Shown here in pieces: positions 22,633 through 33,319 of a stretch of DNA of 37,087 bases. Position 1 is the stretch's first letter. Each line of letters starts with the position of its first letter. The stretch is taken from assembly GCA_945902215.1 (NCBI GenBank), contig CAMDML010000028.1, positions 1 through 37,087 of the forward strand, in the 5' to 3' direction. The notes below the pieces were generated by a model. It was given only the letters and a program-made list of their open reading frames with translations, made no database searches and was not told the DNA's origin. The DNA is from Klebsiella pneumoniae (GTDB lineage: Bacteria > Pseudomonadota > Gammaproteobacteria > Pseudomonadales > Pseudohongiellaceae). A program made the translations under genes and the position numbers.

Positions 22633-24003
22633 TTATTTCTTGTCGAGCCTGTTATTCCCTGATGGGTACCGCTGTTGCGCGCTGGCAGCATCGAGACTGC
22701 GCAGATGCTCCAGCTTCTGGCGAATTTTCTCTTCCAGTCCGCGCTCAACCGGAAAGTAATAACGCCTGTCTTTCAATGCTTCAGGCAAATAGTTTTCACC
22801 CGCTGCATAGGCGCCAGGTTCATCGTGTGCATAGCGGTAGCTGCCGCCGTAGTCCAGATTCTTCATCAACGTCGTCGGCGCATTGCGCAGATGCGTAGGC
22901 ACCTCATGGCTGGGGTTCGCTTTGACTTCGGCCATCACCGTATTGAACGCGGTATACACCGCATTGCTCTTCGGCGCGCAGGCCATGTAGACCACGGCTT
23001 GGGCGATGGCCAGTTCACCCTCGGGGCTGCCGAGCCTTTCCTGCACGTCCCAGGCATTGAGCGCGATCTGGAGCGCGCGTGGGTGCGCATTGCCAACGTC
23101 TTCAGTGGCCATGCGCACGACCCGGCGTGCGATATATAGCGGATCGCAACCACCATCGAGCATGCGGCAGAGCCAATACAGTGCTGCATCCGGTGACGAC
23201 CCGCGCACGGCCTTGTGTAACACGGAAATCTGTTCGTAGAAGGAATCTCCGCCCTTGTCGAAGCGGCGCAAGCTGCCTTGCAGGATCTGCTCCAGCATGC
23301 TGTCCGCCAGCACCTCTTCACCCTGCGCATTCTTCTCCAGCAAGTCGAGACTGAGCTCCAGCAGGTTCAGTACTTTGCGCGCATCACCATCTGCCGCCAT
23401 GGCAAACCGTGCTGTCTGTTCTGCTGTGAACGCGATGCGGCGCTTGCCCAGTCCGCGCTCGGCGTCCTGCAAGGCCTGCTCCAGAATGCTCACCAGTGCT
23501 GCTTCATCAAGACTCTTCAGCACATAGACGCGCGCACGCGACAACAAGGCATTGTTCAGCTCAAAGGAGGGATTCTCGGTAGTGGCACCGATGAAAATGA
23601 TGGTGCCGTCTTCAATCCACGGCAGGAAGGCATCCTGTTGTGCTTTATTGAAACGATGTACTTCATCCACAAACAGTATGGTCTGCCGCTGCCGCATGCG
23701 CCGCTCTTCCTGCGCGCGGTCCAACGCCAGCCGGATCTCTTTCACGCCAGACAATACCGCCGAAAGCGTTTCCATATGCGCATCAGCGGTGTCGGCAACC
23801 ATCCGCGCCAGCGTGGTTTTGCCGGTGCCAGGCGGCCCCCACAGGATCATCGAATGGGGCTGGCCAGCGGCGAGCGCTTCATACAGGGGTTTGCCGGGTG
23901 CGAGGATATGTTCCTGTCCGCGGTATTCGGCCACGGTGCGTGGACGCATGCGTGCAGCAAGTGGCTGATATCCTGGCTCCGCCTGGAAAAGGGACAGGGT
24001 CAT
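22633..24003 (-). CDS. rarA: Replication-associated recombination protein RarA (MgsA)
   Basis: RarA (456 residues) is an AAA+ ATPase of the clamp-loader/RuvB group that acts at stalled replication forks with SSB. Walker A is GPPGTGKT (56-63), Walker B DEVHRFNKAQQD, and sensor 1 GATTENPSFELNNALLSR. The C-terminal tetramerisation domain contains RMATEDVGNAHP and YRYAHDEPGAY. The length is as in the family. It begins four bases after lolA, in the ftsK-lolA-rarA order common in gammaproteobacteria. Confidence 0.96.
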   Translation of the reverse strand: MTLSLFQAEPGYQPLAARMRPRTVAEYRGQEHILAPGKPLYEALAAGQPHSMILWGPPGTGKTTLARMVADTADAHMETLSAVLSGVKEIRLALDRAQEERRMRQRQTILFVDEVHRFNKAQQDAFLPWIEDGTIIFIGATTENPSFELNNALLSRARVYVLKSLDEAALVSILEQALQDAERGLGKRRIAFTAEQTARFAMAADGDARKVLNLLELSLDLLEKNAQGEEVLADSMLEQILQGSLRRFDKGGDSFYEQISVLHKAVRGSSPDAALYWLCRMLDGGCDPLYIARRVVRMATEDVGNAHPRALQIALNAWDVQERLGSPEGELAIAQAVVYMACAPKSNAVYTAFNTVMAEVKANPSHEVPTHLRNAPTTLMKNLDYGGSYRYAHDEPGAYAAGENYLPEALKDRRYYFPVERGLEEKIRQKLEHLRSLDAASAQQRYPSGNNRLDKK

Positions 24004-24007
24004 GGGG

Positions 24008-24694
24008 TTATTCTTGGGTGTCGATTGCGCGATTGTCGATGATGTCTACACCAGCCGGGGACCTGAAGCTGAACTGCGCCGGGTCAAGTGGCACGTTGCG
24101 TTGCACTTCGCGGAAGGTGAGGCTGGTTTGCTGACCCAGACTATCCTCGAACTGCATTTCCTGCAGTGCCGGACCATCGAAGGTCAGGCTCAGGCGTTCG
24201 AACAAACGATCCGGGTTACGCGGGATGAGAATAAAACGGGAGAGCCCCTCGCCCAAGCCGGTGGAACTGACGTCGTAGGCTGCGGTGATGCTCTCGGCAT
24301 TCCCGTTGAGCAGCATCACCGGCGTGCGCTCCAGGTCATTGTCGAAGGGTTGGATGGTGACCTGTTCCAGATCGGGTTCGTAGCGCCAAATGGTCTGCCC
24401 ATCGGTGACCATCAACTCCTCATAGGGTTGGGTGATAGCCCAGTGAAAGCTGGTGGGTTTCTGCATCAGGAGCAAGGCTCGGGTCTCTTGCAATTCGCGA
24501 CCGTCCTGGTCCAACTGCAACTGATCAACCTCGGCACTGAGGGTCTGAGTCTGGTCGAGCAAGTCCACCAATTCGGCCACTGCACTGGCTTGCTGCGGCA
24601 CAGCCTCCTGAGCTTGCACAGAGAAGATAAAACCAAAGGCAATCAGGCAGTTGAAAGCAACTCTTGCAGGAGCTTCAAAATATTCACGCTTCAC
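24008..24694 (-). CDS. lolA: Outer-membrane lipoprotein carrier protein LolA
   Basis: LolA (228 residues) shuttles lipoproteins through the periplasm from the LolCDE transporter to LolB. A signal peptide is visible: charged MKREYF, hydrophobic VAFNCLIAFGFIFS, and an AxA-like cleavage site SVQA/QE after about residue 28. The mature part shows the family pattern KPTSFHWAITQPYEELMVTDGQTIWRYEPDLEQV (separate conserved blocks around residues 79-110) and C-terminal SLTF/FSF strands. The only usable start is GTG at 24694, without a good ribosome site. It lies between ftsK (34 bases) and rarA (four bases). Confidence 0.93.
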   Translation of the reverse strand: MKREYFEAPARVAFNCLIAFGFIFSVQAQEAVPQQASAVAELVDLLDQTQTLSAEVDQLQLDQDGRELQETRALLLMQKPTSFHWAITQPYEELMVTDGQTIWRYEPDLEQVTIQPFDNDLERTPVMLLNGNAESITAAYDVSSTGLGEGLSRFILIPRNPDRLFERLSLTFDGPALQEMQFEDSLGQQTSLTFREVQRNVPLDPAQFSFRSPAGVDIIDNRAIDTQE

Positions 24695-24728
24695 TTTAGA
24701 GTACTTTCGTAAGTTATTGATAAGTTGG

Positions 24729-27113
24729 CTATCTATGGGGCGGTGGCGGAGCCAGAACTTCGCGATTGCCGTTGCTGCTCATTTCGGTCACCACACCCGC
24801 TTGTTCCATCGCTTCAATCATACGCGCAGCACGGTTGTAGCCTATGCGCAGCTTGCGCTGCACGGCCGAGATTGAGGCCTTGCGCGACTCGGTGACAAAG
24901 CGCACCGCTTCGTCGTACATCGAGTCATCTTCCTCGGCATTGCCACCCTCACCGTTCTCACCTTCCCCGCCGAGTCCTGGGATGCCGGAACCGGAGCTGT
25001 CGGCGGTAATGGACTCGATGTAATGCGGCTCACCCCTGGCCTTCCAGTCGGCTACGACCCGATGCACTTCATCGTCAGAAACGAAGGCGCCATGAACACG
25101 CTGCGCGACTCCACCACCGGGCGGCAAAAACAGCATGTCGCCATGCCCCAGTAACTGTTCGGCACCCCCTTCGCCCAGGATCGTGCGCGAGTCGATTTTC
25201 GATTGCACCATGAAGGACAGGCGGGTCGGGATGTTGGCCTTGATCAGACCGGTCAGTACATCCACCGAGGGACGCTGCGTGGCAAGCACCAGATGGATAC
25301 CGGCGGCACGCGCTTTCTGGGCAATACGCGCGATCAGCTCCTCCACCTTCTTGCCTACCACCATCATCATGTCAGCCAGCTCGTCCACGATAACGACGAT
25401 CACCGGCAGTTCGTTCAACTCTTCCCGCACTTGTTCTTCCAGCGCCAGCATGGGATCGGGCTTCCACAAGGGATTCGGCAGCGGTGTACCCGCCTTGATC
25501 GCGTCGGCCACCTTCTTGTTGAAGCCGGCCAGGTTGCGCACGCCGAGCGCAGACATCAAGCGATAGCGGCGTTCCATCTCGGCCACACACCAGCGCAAGC
25601 CGTTGGCGGCATCTTTCATATCGGTGATGACGGGCGTCAGCAAATGCGGAATGCCGTCGTACACAGACAGCTCCAGCATCTTCGGATCAATCATGATCAG
25701 CCGCACCTCCTGTGGACTCGATTTGAACAGGATGCTCAGGATCATCGCATTGACGCCCACCGATTTGCCGGAGCCGGTGGTGCCGGCAACCAGCAAGTGC
25801 GGCATGCGTGCCAGATCGACCACAACGGGATGGCCGCCGATGTCGTGGCCCAGCGCCATGCTGACCGGCGAGCGCGCATTGTCGAATTCAGGCGATGACA
25901 GCACCTGGCCGAGGAAGATCAATTCCTTCTTCTCGTTCGGGATCTCGATGCCAATCACGGTCTTACCGGGAATCACCTCCACCACGCGCAGACTCGGCAC
26001 CGCAAGTGAGCGCGCCAGATCTTTCACCAGGTTGCTGATGCGACTGACTTTCACACCCGCGGCAGGCTGCACTTCAAAACGAGTGATGACGGGGCCGGGA
26101 TTGATCGCGACCACATCGATGTCGATGCCGAAATCTTTCAGTTTGATTTCCAGCAGGCGTGACATGGCTTCCAGCGCTTCCGCCGAGTAACCCAGCTTCT
26201 GGTTCACTGGCCACTCATCAAGCAGGCTGATCGGCGGCAGGTCGCCCATGGCAGGCACGTCGAACAGCCTGCCCTGCTTTTCCTTCTGCACGCGCTTACT
26301 CGGTTCCTTCGGCATTTCGCGGATCGGAGTAATGGCGATGGGTTTGCGCTTGCGGTCCTTTTCCACGAAATGGTCGAGAGCTTCCTTGCGCTGACTGATG
26401 AGACTTTCGGTTTCCTGCTTTTCACGTTGCCGTTCCAGCCAACGGATCCGGTACTCCAGCGCCCGCTCCCAGAGTTTCAGGCTCAGTGCCCCGGTGCTAT
26501 CAACCACCTGCAACCATGAAATACCCAGACCCAGCGTCAAGCCGAGAAACAGCAACGTCAGAAACAGCAAGGTGGAGCCCACCAACTCCAGTACCGGCAT
26601 CGCCATCGAACCGATGCCTTGGCCCAGCAAGCCGCCGGCAGAACCCTGCAACTCGGTGGCGAAATGCAGGCTGGCCAGTGAGGAGGCACTGATCAGGGTC
26701 ATCATGAGACCAGCTCCACGCAGCGCGAGAATTTCCCAAGTGAGGGCAAAAGCCGCTTTCCGTTCCCGGAATATCGACAGGGCCTTGTAGCCCAACAGCA
26801 AAGGGAAAAGGTAGGACAAATAACCAAACAACAGCAAGAGGACATCGGCCAGCCAAGCACCACTGCGCCCCACTGTATTGCCAATGACCGGTGATTCGCC
26901 GGTAGTCTGGAAGCCAGGATCCTGGGGGGAGTAAGAGTTCAGTGCGAGCAGCAGGTACAGGGCAAGCGCCAGCAGGATGATCATGACGCCTTCGACCATG
27001 AACAGTCTGCGCAGCACCTCGACTGGGCCGGCTTTTTCACCCGGCTTTCCACGGGCATTGCCACCTGATTTCTGCTTGTCGCGTGTTGCCGCCAAAATAG
27101 CCGCCTGACTCAA
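24729..27113 (-). CDS. ftsK: DNA translocase FtsK
   Basis: FtsK (794 residues as drawn) couples septum formation to chromosome dimer resolution. The N-terminal membrane domain (about 40-205) has four hydrophobic helices. A short charged linker (about 215-300) follows, much shorter than in E. coli and like the pseudomonad/SpoIIIE layout. The RecA-like motor has Walker A GTTGSGKS (444-451) and Walker B VIVVIVDELADMM (571-583). A winged-helix gamma domain (about 728-794, RKASISAVQRKLRIGYNRAA) reads KOPS and contacts XerD. No in-frame ATG exists before codon 39; TTG at 27113 or TTG at 27095, the latter with AGGCGG five bases upstream, must serve. It is divergent from trxB. Confidence 0.95.
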   Translation of the reverse strand: MSQAAILAATRDKQKSGGNARGKPGEKAGPVEVLRRLFMVEGVMIILLALALYLLLALNSYSPQDPGFQTTGESPVIGNTVGRSGAWLADVLLLLFGYLSYLFPLLLGYKALSIFRERKAAFALTWEILALRGAGLMMTLISASSLASLHFATELQGSAGGLLGQGIGSMAMPVLELVGSTLLFLTLLFLGLTLGLGISWLQVVDSTGALSLKLWERALEYRIRWLERQREKQETESLISQRKEALDHFVEKDRKRKPIAITPIREMPKEPSKRVQKEKQGRLFDVPAMGDLPPISLLDEWPVNQKLGYSAEALEAMSRLLEIKLKDFGIDIDVVAINPGPVITRFEVQPAAGVKVSRISNLVKDLARSLAVPSLRVVEVIPGKTVIGIEIPNEKKELIFLGQVLSSPEFDNARSPVSMALGHDIGGHPVVVDLARMPHLLVAGTTGSGKSVGVNAMILSILFKSSPQEVRLIMIDPKMLELSVYDGIPHLLTPVITDMKDAANGLRWCVAEMERRYRLMSALGVRNLAGFNKKVADAIKAGTPLPNPLWKPDPMLALEEQVREELNELPVIVVIVDELADMMMVVGKKVEELIARIAQKARAAGIHLVLATQRPSVDVLTGLIKANIPTRLSFMVQSKIDSRTILGEGGAEQLLGHGDMLFLPPGGGVAQRVHGAFVSDDEVHRVVADWKARGEPHYIESITADSSGSGIPGLGGEGENGEGGNAEEDDSMYDEAVRFVTESRKASISAVQRKLRIGYNRAARMIEAMEQAGVVTEMSSNGNREVLAPPPPHR

Positions 27114-28240
<1,127 letters not shown>

Positions 28241-28241
<1 letters not shown>

Positions 28242-28936
28242 TGCAGACGCCGCTGCCCTGGCTGGACGCGAACTCTTGCGGGTTTCCCGATCCGGCAACG
28301 GCGCTGCGTGTTCCCAACGGCCTGCTGGCGGTTGGCGGCGACCTGAATCCGAAAAGACTGCTGAGCGCCTATCAGCGTGGCATCTTCCCCTGGTTCGATG
28401 CCACTCAGCCGCCGCTGTGGTGGACACCAGATCCGCGCATGGTGTTATTTCCTGATGAATTGCATGTCAGCCGCAGTCTGGGCAAAGCGCTTTCTGCAAC
28501 CACGCTGGTGGTGAGCAGTGACACCGATTTCGCTGGCGTAGTAAGCGCCTGTGCCGCCCCGCGCAGTGGCGCCAAAGGCACCTGGATCACACCCGGTATG
28601 CAGACAGCCTACCAAGAGTTGTTCGAACTGGGCTATGCCCACTCGGTGGAAGTGCGCGACGGGGAGCAAAGACTGGTCGGCGGGCTGTATGGCATTGCCA
28701 TGGGCGACGTGTTTTTCGGCGAATCAATGTTCAGCCGGGCAAGTAATGCATCGAAAATGGCTTTTGTGCATTTGGTACGCACGCTGGCTAGGGCCGGGTA
28801 CCGCTTGATCGACTGCCAAGTGGCCAATCCCCATCTGGAGAGCCTGGGAGCCCGCAATATTCCAAGAATTGAGTTCATGCGATATTTGCCGCAAGGGGGC
28901 GAAGTTCCCATGCCCCCGCGCTGGCCTTTACAATAG
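28241..28936 (+). CDS. aat: Leucyl/phenylalanyl-tRNA--protein transferase
   Basis: Aat (231 residues) adds Leu or Phe from aminoacyl-tRNA to proteins with N-terminal Arg or Lys, creating an N-degron recognised by ClpS. Family blocks are [60 protein letters not shown] and [16 protein letters not shown]. The start ATG shares its A with the trxB TGA stop. It is followed after 41 bases by bpt, which performs the matching reaction on acidic N-termini, and clpS/clpA lie a few kilobases away. Confidence 0.97.
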
Positions 28937-28977
28937 CCTCCCGAGCCCGGCCTCACATTGAGCCAACAGAACCCGGT

Positions 28978-29685
28978 ATGACCTCACTCAAGGACATCAG
29001 GCTTTTCACAACCCAGTCGCATGCCTGCAGCTACCTGCCAGACCAACAGGCGCAGACGCTTTTCATCGACCCTGAGTTCCAGGTTGATCGCGCCTATAAC
29101 TCGCGCCTGTCCGAAATTGGTTTCCGCCGCAGCGGTTCACACATCTACCGTCCCAATTGCAAAGCCTGCCAGCAATGCATCTCCTGCCGCGTGCTGGTGC
29201 AGAGTTTTGAGCCGGGGCCGCGCTTCCGCCGCGTGCTCAAACGTAACACCGATCTGGTAGTCAATCCGGTACAGAACATTGCCGATGACGAGTATTACTA
29301 CCTCTACAAACATTACATCGGTGTGCGTCATGCGGACGGCGACATGTATCCAGCGACACGTGAACAGTACAGCTCCTTTCTGCTCAGCCAGTGCGAAGGC
29401 ACCCAATATTTTTCGATCCGCAAGCGCGGACAATTGCTCGGTGTCATGGTCTGTGACCGGCTGGATGGCGCCATGTCAGCGGTCTACACCTTCTACGATC
29501 CGCTGGAAGAGAAACGTTCGCTGGGCACTTATTCTGTTCTGTGGCAAATCACGGAAGCACGACGGCTGGGCCTGACCCACCTGTATCTGGGCTACTGGAT
29601 CAGGGATTCGCGCAAAATGCGCTATAAGATAGATTACCGGCCAATGGAAATGCTGGTGAAACAGCGCTGGGTGCTGGTGACCTGA
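28978..29685 (+). CDS. bpt: Aspartate/glutamate leucyltransferase
   Basis: Bpt (235 residues) is the bacterial relative of eukaryotic arginyltransferase ATE1. It transfers Leu, not Arg, from tRNA to N-terminal Asp or Glu, marking the protein for ClpS-ClpAP. The N-terminal cysteine cluster includes Cys17 and [10 protein letters not shown] (61-70), a likely metal site, and the C-terminal transferase domain shows [20 protein letters not shown] and [15 protein letters not shown]. The enzyme is absent from E. coli but common in pseudomonads and vibrios. It is often annotated as arginyl-tRNA--protein transferase; the leucyl specificity is inferred from characterised relatives. Confidence 0.94.
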   Translation: MTSLKDIRLFTTQSHACSYLPDQQAQTLFIDPEFQVDRAYNSRLSEIGFRRSGSHIYRPNCKACQQCISCRVLVQSFEPGPRFRRVLKRNTDLVVNPVQNIADDEYYYLYKHYIGVRHADGDMYPATREQYSSFLLSQCEGTQYFSIRKRGQLLGVMVCDRLDGAMSAVYTFYDPLEEKRSLGTYSVLWQITEARRLGLTHLYLGYWIRDSRKMRYKIDYRPMEMLVKQRWVLVT

Positions 29686-29697
29686 GGGGATTTGAGG

Positions 29698-29710
29698 CAA
29701 AATGCGCGCC
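29698..29710 (+). promoter_or_regulatory. Candidate infA promoter with GC-rich discriminator
   Basis: CAAAAT (29698-29703) is followed at once by GCGCGCC. A weak TGGTGA (29675-29680) lies 17 bases upstream, at the end of bpt. The -10/discriminator pattern matches that of the tRNA operon at 15091-15080. The leader would be about 55 bases. Confidence 0.4.
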
Positions 29711-29765
29711 TTTCAAGCCAACCCAAGCCCAATCTCCCCAGACCCAATCCTCAGGCAAAGACCGA

Positions 29766-29984
29766 ATGGCAAAAGAAGACCAGATCGAAATGGAAGGCGA
29801 AGTGATCGATACACTTCCCAATACCATGTTCCGCGTAAAGCTGGAAAACGGTCACGTGGTGACCGCACACATCTCCGGCAAGATGCGCAAGAACTACATC
29901 CGCATCCTGACGGGCGACAAGGTCAAAGTCGAACTGACTCCTTATGACCTGAGCAAGGGACGCATCACCTTTCGTGCAAGATAG
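29766..29984 (+). CDS. infA: Translation initiation factor IF-1
   Basis: IF-1 (72 residues, the usual length) is an S1/OB-fold protein that occupies the ribosomal A site during initiation and helps IF-2 and IF-3. [39 protein letters not shown] and [20 protein letters not shown] are nearly invariant across the Proteobacteria. The ribosome-binding site is weak (AGG about 13 bases before ATG). It is the last plus-strand gene before the convergent clpA, and a hairpin separates the two. Confidence 0.98.
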   Translation: MAKEDQIEMEGEVIDTLPNTMFRVKLENGHVVTAHISGKMRKNYIRILTGDKVKVELTPYDLSKGRITFRAR

Positions 29985-29996
29985 GCGGGCGCGCCA

Positions 29997-30020
29997 AGCG
30001 CACACACTATCCAGTGCGCT
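29997..30020. terminator. Hairpin between convergent infA and clpA
   Basis: A perfect 7-base-pair stem AGCGCAC/GTGCGCT closes a 10-base loop, starting 12 bases after the infA stop and running into the clpA stop codon. There is no T run on either strand, so it is not a standard intrinsic terminator. It could block 3' exonucleases or support Rho-dependent ends. Confidence 0.45.
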
Positions 30021-32334
30021 ACACCCCCAGATTTTCTTCCTTCAGATCTTGTTCGTCATCATCTTCGTGCTGCCGTGAATGGCTGCTGGGTGAGGCACTG
30101 GTTTCCAGTTTGATGTCGTCGTTCTCGACGGTGACATGCACATCCCCACCGTTGACCAGGCAACCAAACAGAATGTCTTCTGCCAGCGGTTTCTTGATCT
30201 TGGTTTGTACCAGCCGCAGCATCGGGCGCGCACCCATTGCTTTGTCGTAACCGTGTTCGACAAACCAGTCCACCGCCTCGTCTTCAACATGCAGAGTGAC
30301 TTTCTTGTCGTCGAGCTGCGTTTGCAGTTCGACCATGAACTTGTCGACAACGGTGCGGATAACCGCAGGATCGAGTGACGAGAACTGGATGATCGCATCC
30401 AGCCTGTTGCGGAACTCCGGCGTGAACAAGCGCTTGATCACTTCCATCGCATCGGTGGTGTGATCCTGATTCGTGAATCCGATCGAGGCCCGGCTCATTT
30501 CCTGCGCGCCAGCGTTGGTAGTCATGATCACGATGACATTACGGAAATCGGCTTTACGGCCGTTGTTATCGGTGAGCGTGCCATGATCCATCACTTGCAA
30601 CAGCAGGTTGAATACATCGGGATGTGCCTTTTCGATTTCATCGAACAGCAACACGCAGTGCGGGTTCTTCGCGACGGATTCGGTCAAGAGGCCACCCTGA
30701 TCAAAGCCGATGTAACCTGGAGGTGCGCCAATCAGGCGCGACACGGTATGCCGCTCCATGTACTCGGACATATCGAAGCGAATCAGTTCGATACCCAGGA
30801 TCTTGGCGAGCTGACGACTGACTTCGGTCTTGCCCACGCCAGTGGGACCGGCGAGCAAATAAGAACCGATCGGCTTCTCGCCCTCTTTCAGCCCCGCGCG
30901 TGACAGTTTGATCGATGATGCCAGCGCTTCGATCGCCGGGTCCTGGCCGAACACCACCATCTTCAGATTCTTCTCGAGGTCGCGCAGCACCGTCTTGTCA
31001 GAGGCCGACACATTTTTGGGCGGAATGCGCGCAATCTGCGCAACCACCTTCTCGATATCGCTGACCTGGATAATCTTCTTGCGCTTGCTCTGGCTCTGCA
31101 GGCGCTGGAAGGCACCGGCTTCGTCGATCACATCGATGGCCTTGTCGGGCATGTAGCGATCGTTGATGTAACGGCCAGCGAGTTCGGCAGCGGCTTTCAG
31201 TGAGCGGTCGGTGTAGCGCAGATCATGATGCTCTTCATACCGGCTCTTCAACCCTTTGAGAATCTGGTAAGTGGTTTCAACATCCGGCTCAGTGATGTCG
31301 ATTTTCTGGAAACGGCGCGACAGAGCACGGTCCTTTTCGAAGATGCCGCGATATTCCTGGTACGTCGTGGATCCAATGCAGCGCAGCTTGCCGGAAGTGA
31401 GCACCGGCTTGAGCAAGTTGGACGCATCCATGACACCACCCGAAGCCGCGCCGGCACCGATGATGGTATGGATCTCATCGATAAACAGGATAGCTTGAGG
31501 CGACTTAGTCAGTTCGCCAAGCAGCGCCTTGAAACGTTTTTCGAAGTCACCCCGGTACTTGGTACCCGCCAGCAATGCACCCATGTCGAGGGAGTAAATG
31601 ACACTATCCTTGAGAATATCTGGCACATTCCCTTCAACAATCTGTTTGGCCAGACCTTCGGCGATCGCGGTCTTGCCAACGCCTGCCTCACCAACAAAAA
31701 GTGGATTGTTTTTACGACGGCGCGCCAACACCTGAATCAGCCGCGTGACTTCGGCATCGCGGCCAATCAACGGATCGATGCGACCTTCTTTTGCCTCTTC
31801 GTTGAGGTTGGTGGCAAAACTTTGCAGCGGATTCTGTGGCTTTTCCTTGCCGCTCTCGCCAGTGCTCTGTTCGCTTTCCGACTCTTCGCCTGGCACCGGA
31901 CCACGCACACTGCCGTGGGTGATGAAGTTGACGATATCGCCACGGGTTACGCCGAATTTCTTGAGCAGGAAAACCGCATGGCTTTCTTTTTCATTGAAAA
32001 TAGCAACCAACACATTCGCACCAGTGACTTCGCGTTTGCCGGTGGACTGCACATGGAACACTGCGCGCTGAATCACCCGCTGAAAACCAAGGGTCTGTCG
32101 CACCTCCGGATTCTCTGACAGCTCGGTCAACAGCGGCATCTGCGCGGTGAGATACTGCTGGACTTCTTCTTTCAGCTTTTCAGTTGGCAAATCACAGGCC
32201 AACAGGATTTCACTGGCCACGGGCTCTTCGATCAATGCGAGCAGCAAATGCTCCACCGTAATGAATTCATGGCGCTTCACGCGGGCCCAGCCCGCTACAG
32301 CGTTGAGTGCGCTTTCAAATTCTTTGCTGAACAT
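30019..32334 (-). CDS. clpA: ClpA, ATP-dependent unfoldase of ClpAP protease
   Basis: ClpA (771 residues) unfolds substrates and feeds them to ClpP. The N-terminal repeat domain (about 1-145), which docks ClpS, is followed by an acidic Ser/Glu-rich linker (about 148-165). Two AAA+ modules follow, with Walker A motifs GEAGVGKT (215-222) and GPTGVGKT (about 495-502). [17 protein letters not shown] marks the first module, and [22 protein letters not shown] (in parts) the second. The C-terminal acidic tail is rich in Asp and Glu. It begins 13 bases after clpS and converges on infA. Confidence 0.97.
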   Translation of the reverse strand: MFSKEFESALNAVAGWARVKRHEFITVEHLLLALIEEPVASEILLACDLPTEKLKEEVQQYLTAQMPLLTELSENPEVRQTLGFQRVIQRAVFHVQSTGKREVTGANVLVAIFNEKESHAVFLLKKFGVTRGDIVNFITHGSVRGPVPGEESESEQSTGESGKEKPQNPLQSFATNLNEEAKEGRIDPLIGRDAEVTRLIQVLARRRKNNPLFVGEAGVGKTAIAEGLAKQIVEGNVPDILKDSVIYSLDMGALLAGTKYRGDFEKRFKALLGELTKSPQAILFIDEIHTIIGAGAASGGVMDASNLLKPVLTSGKLRCIGSTTYQEYRGIFEKDRALSRRFQKIDITEPDVETTYQILKGLKSRYEEHHDLRYTDRSLKAAAELAGRYINDRYMPDKAIDVIDEAGAFQRLQSQSKRKKIIQVSDIEKVVAQIARIPPKNVSASDKTVLRDLEKNLKMVVFGQDPAIEALASSIKLSRAGLKEGEKPIGSYLLAGPTGVGKTEVSRQLAKILGIELIRFDMSEYMERHTVSRLIGAPPGYIGFDQGGLLTESVAKNPHCVLLFDEIEKAHPDVFNLLLQVMDHGTLTDNNGRKADFRNVIVIMTTNAGAQEMSRASIGFTNQDHTTDAMEVIKRLFTPEFRNRLDAIIQFSSLDPAVIRTVVDKFMVELQTQLDDKKVTLHVEDEAVDWFVEHGYDKAMGARPMLRLVQTKIKKPLAEDILFGCLVNGGDVHVTVENDDIKLETSASPSSHSRQHEDDDEQDLKEENLGV

Positions 32335-32347
32335 GGTCGTCTATGCC

Positions 32348-32722
32348 TCAATCGTCAACTTCTATATCACACAGTAAAGGGTGTTCCGCTACACGGGCAA
32401 AATCGTTCACCTGCACAGCCTTGGTTTCGGCGATCTCGCGGGGAAAGACCCCGCACACACCCTTGCCTTCAGTGTGCACTTTCAGCATTACCCTGGTTGC
32501 TGTCTCTATATTCATGCCAAAGAAACGCCGTAGCACTTCAACCACGAATTCCATTGGCGTGTAATCGTCGTTTAGCAGGATCACCCGGTAGAGCGGCGGC
32601 GGCTTTACCTTGGCTTCTGCCGGAGCGAGAGCTTCCCGCACGCCGGTGCCGCGTTGTATTTCGTTGTCGTCGCCGGCCATGCGGATGCGAAATGCTGAGA
32701 AGCTGTCTGTCTGCTGGATCAT
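32348..32722 (-). CDS. clpS: ClpS, N-degron adaptor of ClpAP
   Basis: ClpS (124 residues) binds N-terminal Leu, Phe, Trp and Tyr and delivers the protein to ClpA. The core [36 protein letters not shown] and [13 protein letters not shown] is typical, with the binding-pocket residues in [10 protein letters not shown] intact. The N-terminus is longer than in E. coli but comparable with pseudomonad proteins. ATG at 32722 is used; an internal ATG at 32680 remains possible, since neither has a strong ribosome site. It is divergent from cspD and co-transcribed with clpA. Confidence 0.95.
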   Translation of the reverse strand: MIQQTDSFSAFRIRMAGDDNEIQRGTGVREALAPAEAKVKPPPLYRVILLNDDYTPMEFVVEVLRRFFGMNIETATRVMLKVHTEGKGVCGVFPREIAETKAVQVNDFARVAEHPLLCDIEVDD

Positions 32723-32873
32723 GCCTGATTAACTGCTGGAATTCGGACGGTCAAAATATAACATGATTCAGCTGTACCGGAACTTTGCCGGCCACTCCCA
32801 TTCCACGCCAGCTCTCTAGATGGAGGGTGAATTCCGGAAATCAAGGACGAAGGCCGCCAGCGCCAAATTGAAT

Positions 32874-32902
32874 TTGACACAGAAAAAAAAAGGGTTTATA
32901 CC
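32874..32902 (+). promoter_or_regulatory. Predicted sigma-70 promoter of cspD
   Basis: TTGACA (32874-32879, perfect) and TATACC (32897-32902, four of six) are separated by exactly 17 bases, most of them a nine-A tract. Transcription would begin near 32909, leaving an untranslated leader of about 155 bases. That length is similar to leaders of cspA-type cold-shock genes. Confidence 0.65.
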
Positions 32903-32979
32903 TATCCAAATAAGTAAAAAAAATGCAAACCTCCGGCAGACTCGCAGTTAAAAAAACAATCTTGTTCAGCAAGTGCATA

Positions 32980-33004
32980 CTACGTATCTGCCAGCGATAC
33001 GTAG
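32980..33004 (+). promoter_or_regulatory. Perfect stem-loop in the cspD leader
   Basis: CTACGTATC (32980-32988) pairs perfectly over nine bases with GATACGTAG (32996-33004) around a 7-base loop, about 60 bases before the cspD start. No T run follows. The flanking GTTCAGCA direct repeats are 42 bases apart. It could be an RNA regulatory structure in the leader or a dyad binding site in DNA. Confidence 0.6.
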
Positions 33005-33064
33005 CGTTCAGCAGTCGCATCGGGAACGCAACATACAGGCACGTGAAGTGAGGGGTGGACGTAA

Positions 33065-33319
33065 ATGAGTACTGGTCAGGTCAAGTGGTTCAACAATGCC
33101 AAGGGTTTCGGATTCATTTTGGCGGATGAAGGTGGAGGCGATTTGTTTGCGCACTATTCCGCAATCACCATGGAGGGCTACAAAACCCTGAAGGCGGGCC
33201 AGGCAGTCTGCTTCGACATTGTCGAAGGTCCCAAGGGACTGCATGCGGCCAACATTCAAGCGGTCAAAAGTGAAGGCGACGGTGAAAGCGAAGACCAAGG
33301 CAGCAGCGCTGACACCTGA
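33065..33319 (+). CDS. cspD: Cold-shock-domain protein, CspD-type
   Basis: This is an 84-residue single-stranded nucleic-acid-binding protein. The cold-shock OB fold (about 1-66) shows [15 protein letters not shown] with RNP1 (KGFGFI) and [10 protein letters not shown] as RNP2. An acidic tail of about 15 residues ([14 protein letters not shown]) follows. Position next to clpS-clpA matches cspD of E. coli and pseudomonads, where the protein acts in stationary phase and can inhibit replication; that role is inferred. A G-rich ribosome site (GAGGGG) precedes ATG. Its TGA stop is followed at once, in the same frame, by the GTG of rluE. Confidence 0.93.
   Translation: MSTGQVKWFNNAKGFGFILADEGGGDLFAHYSAITMEGYKTLKAGQAVCFDIVEGPKGLHAANIQAVKSEGDGESEDQGSSADT

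Larger units (their letters stand above)
32723..33064. promoter_or_regulatory. Divergent clpS/cspD control region and cspD leader
   Basis: This is a 342-base gene-free stretch. On the clpS side a minus-strand TATATT (32760-32755) could be a -10 element. On the cspD side are a good sigma-70 promoter and a leader of about 155 bases. Three A-tracts (32883-32891, 32916-32923 and 32950-32956) are spaced about 33 bases apart, roughly three helical turns, suggesting intrinsic DNA bending. A perfect hairpin (32980-33004) is bracketed by direct repeats GTTCAGCA (32964-32971 and 33006-33013). No small open frame is convincing. Confidence 0.6.

Noticed and set aside
29997-30020. Hairpin after infA as a classical intrinsic terminator
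   Set aside because: The stem is perfect but has no T run on either strand, so it is recorded only as a hairpin with modest confidence.
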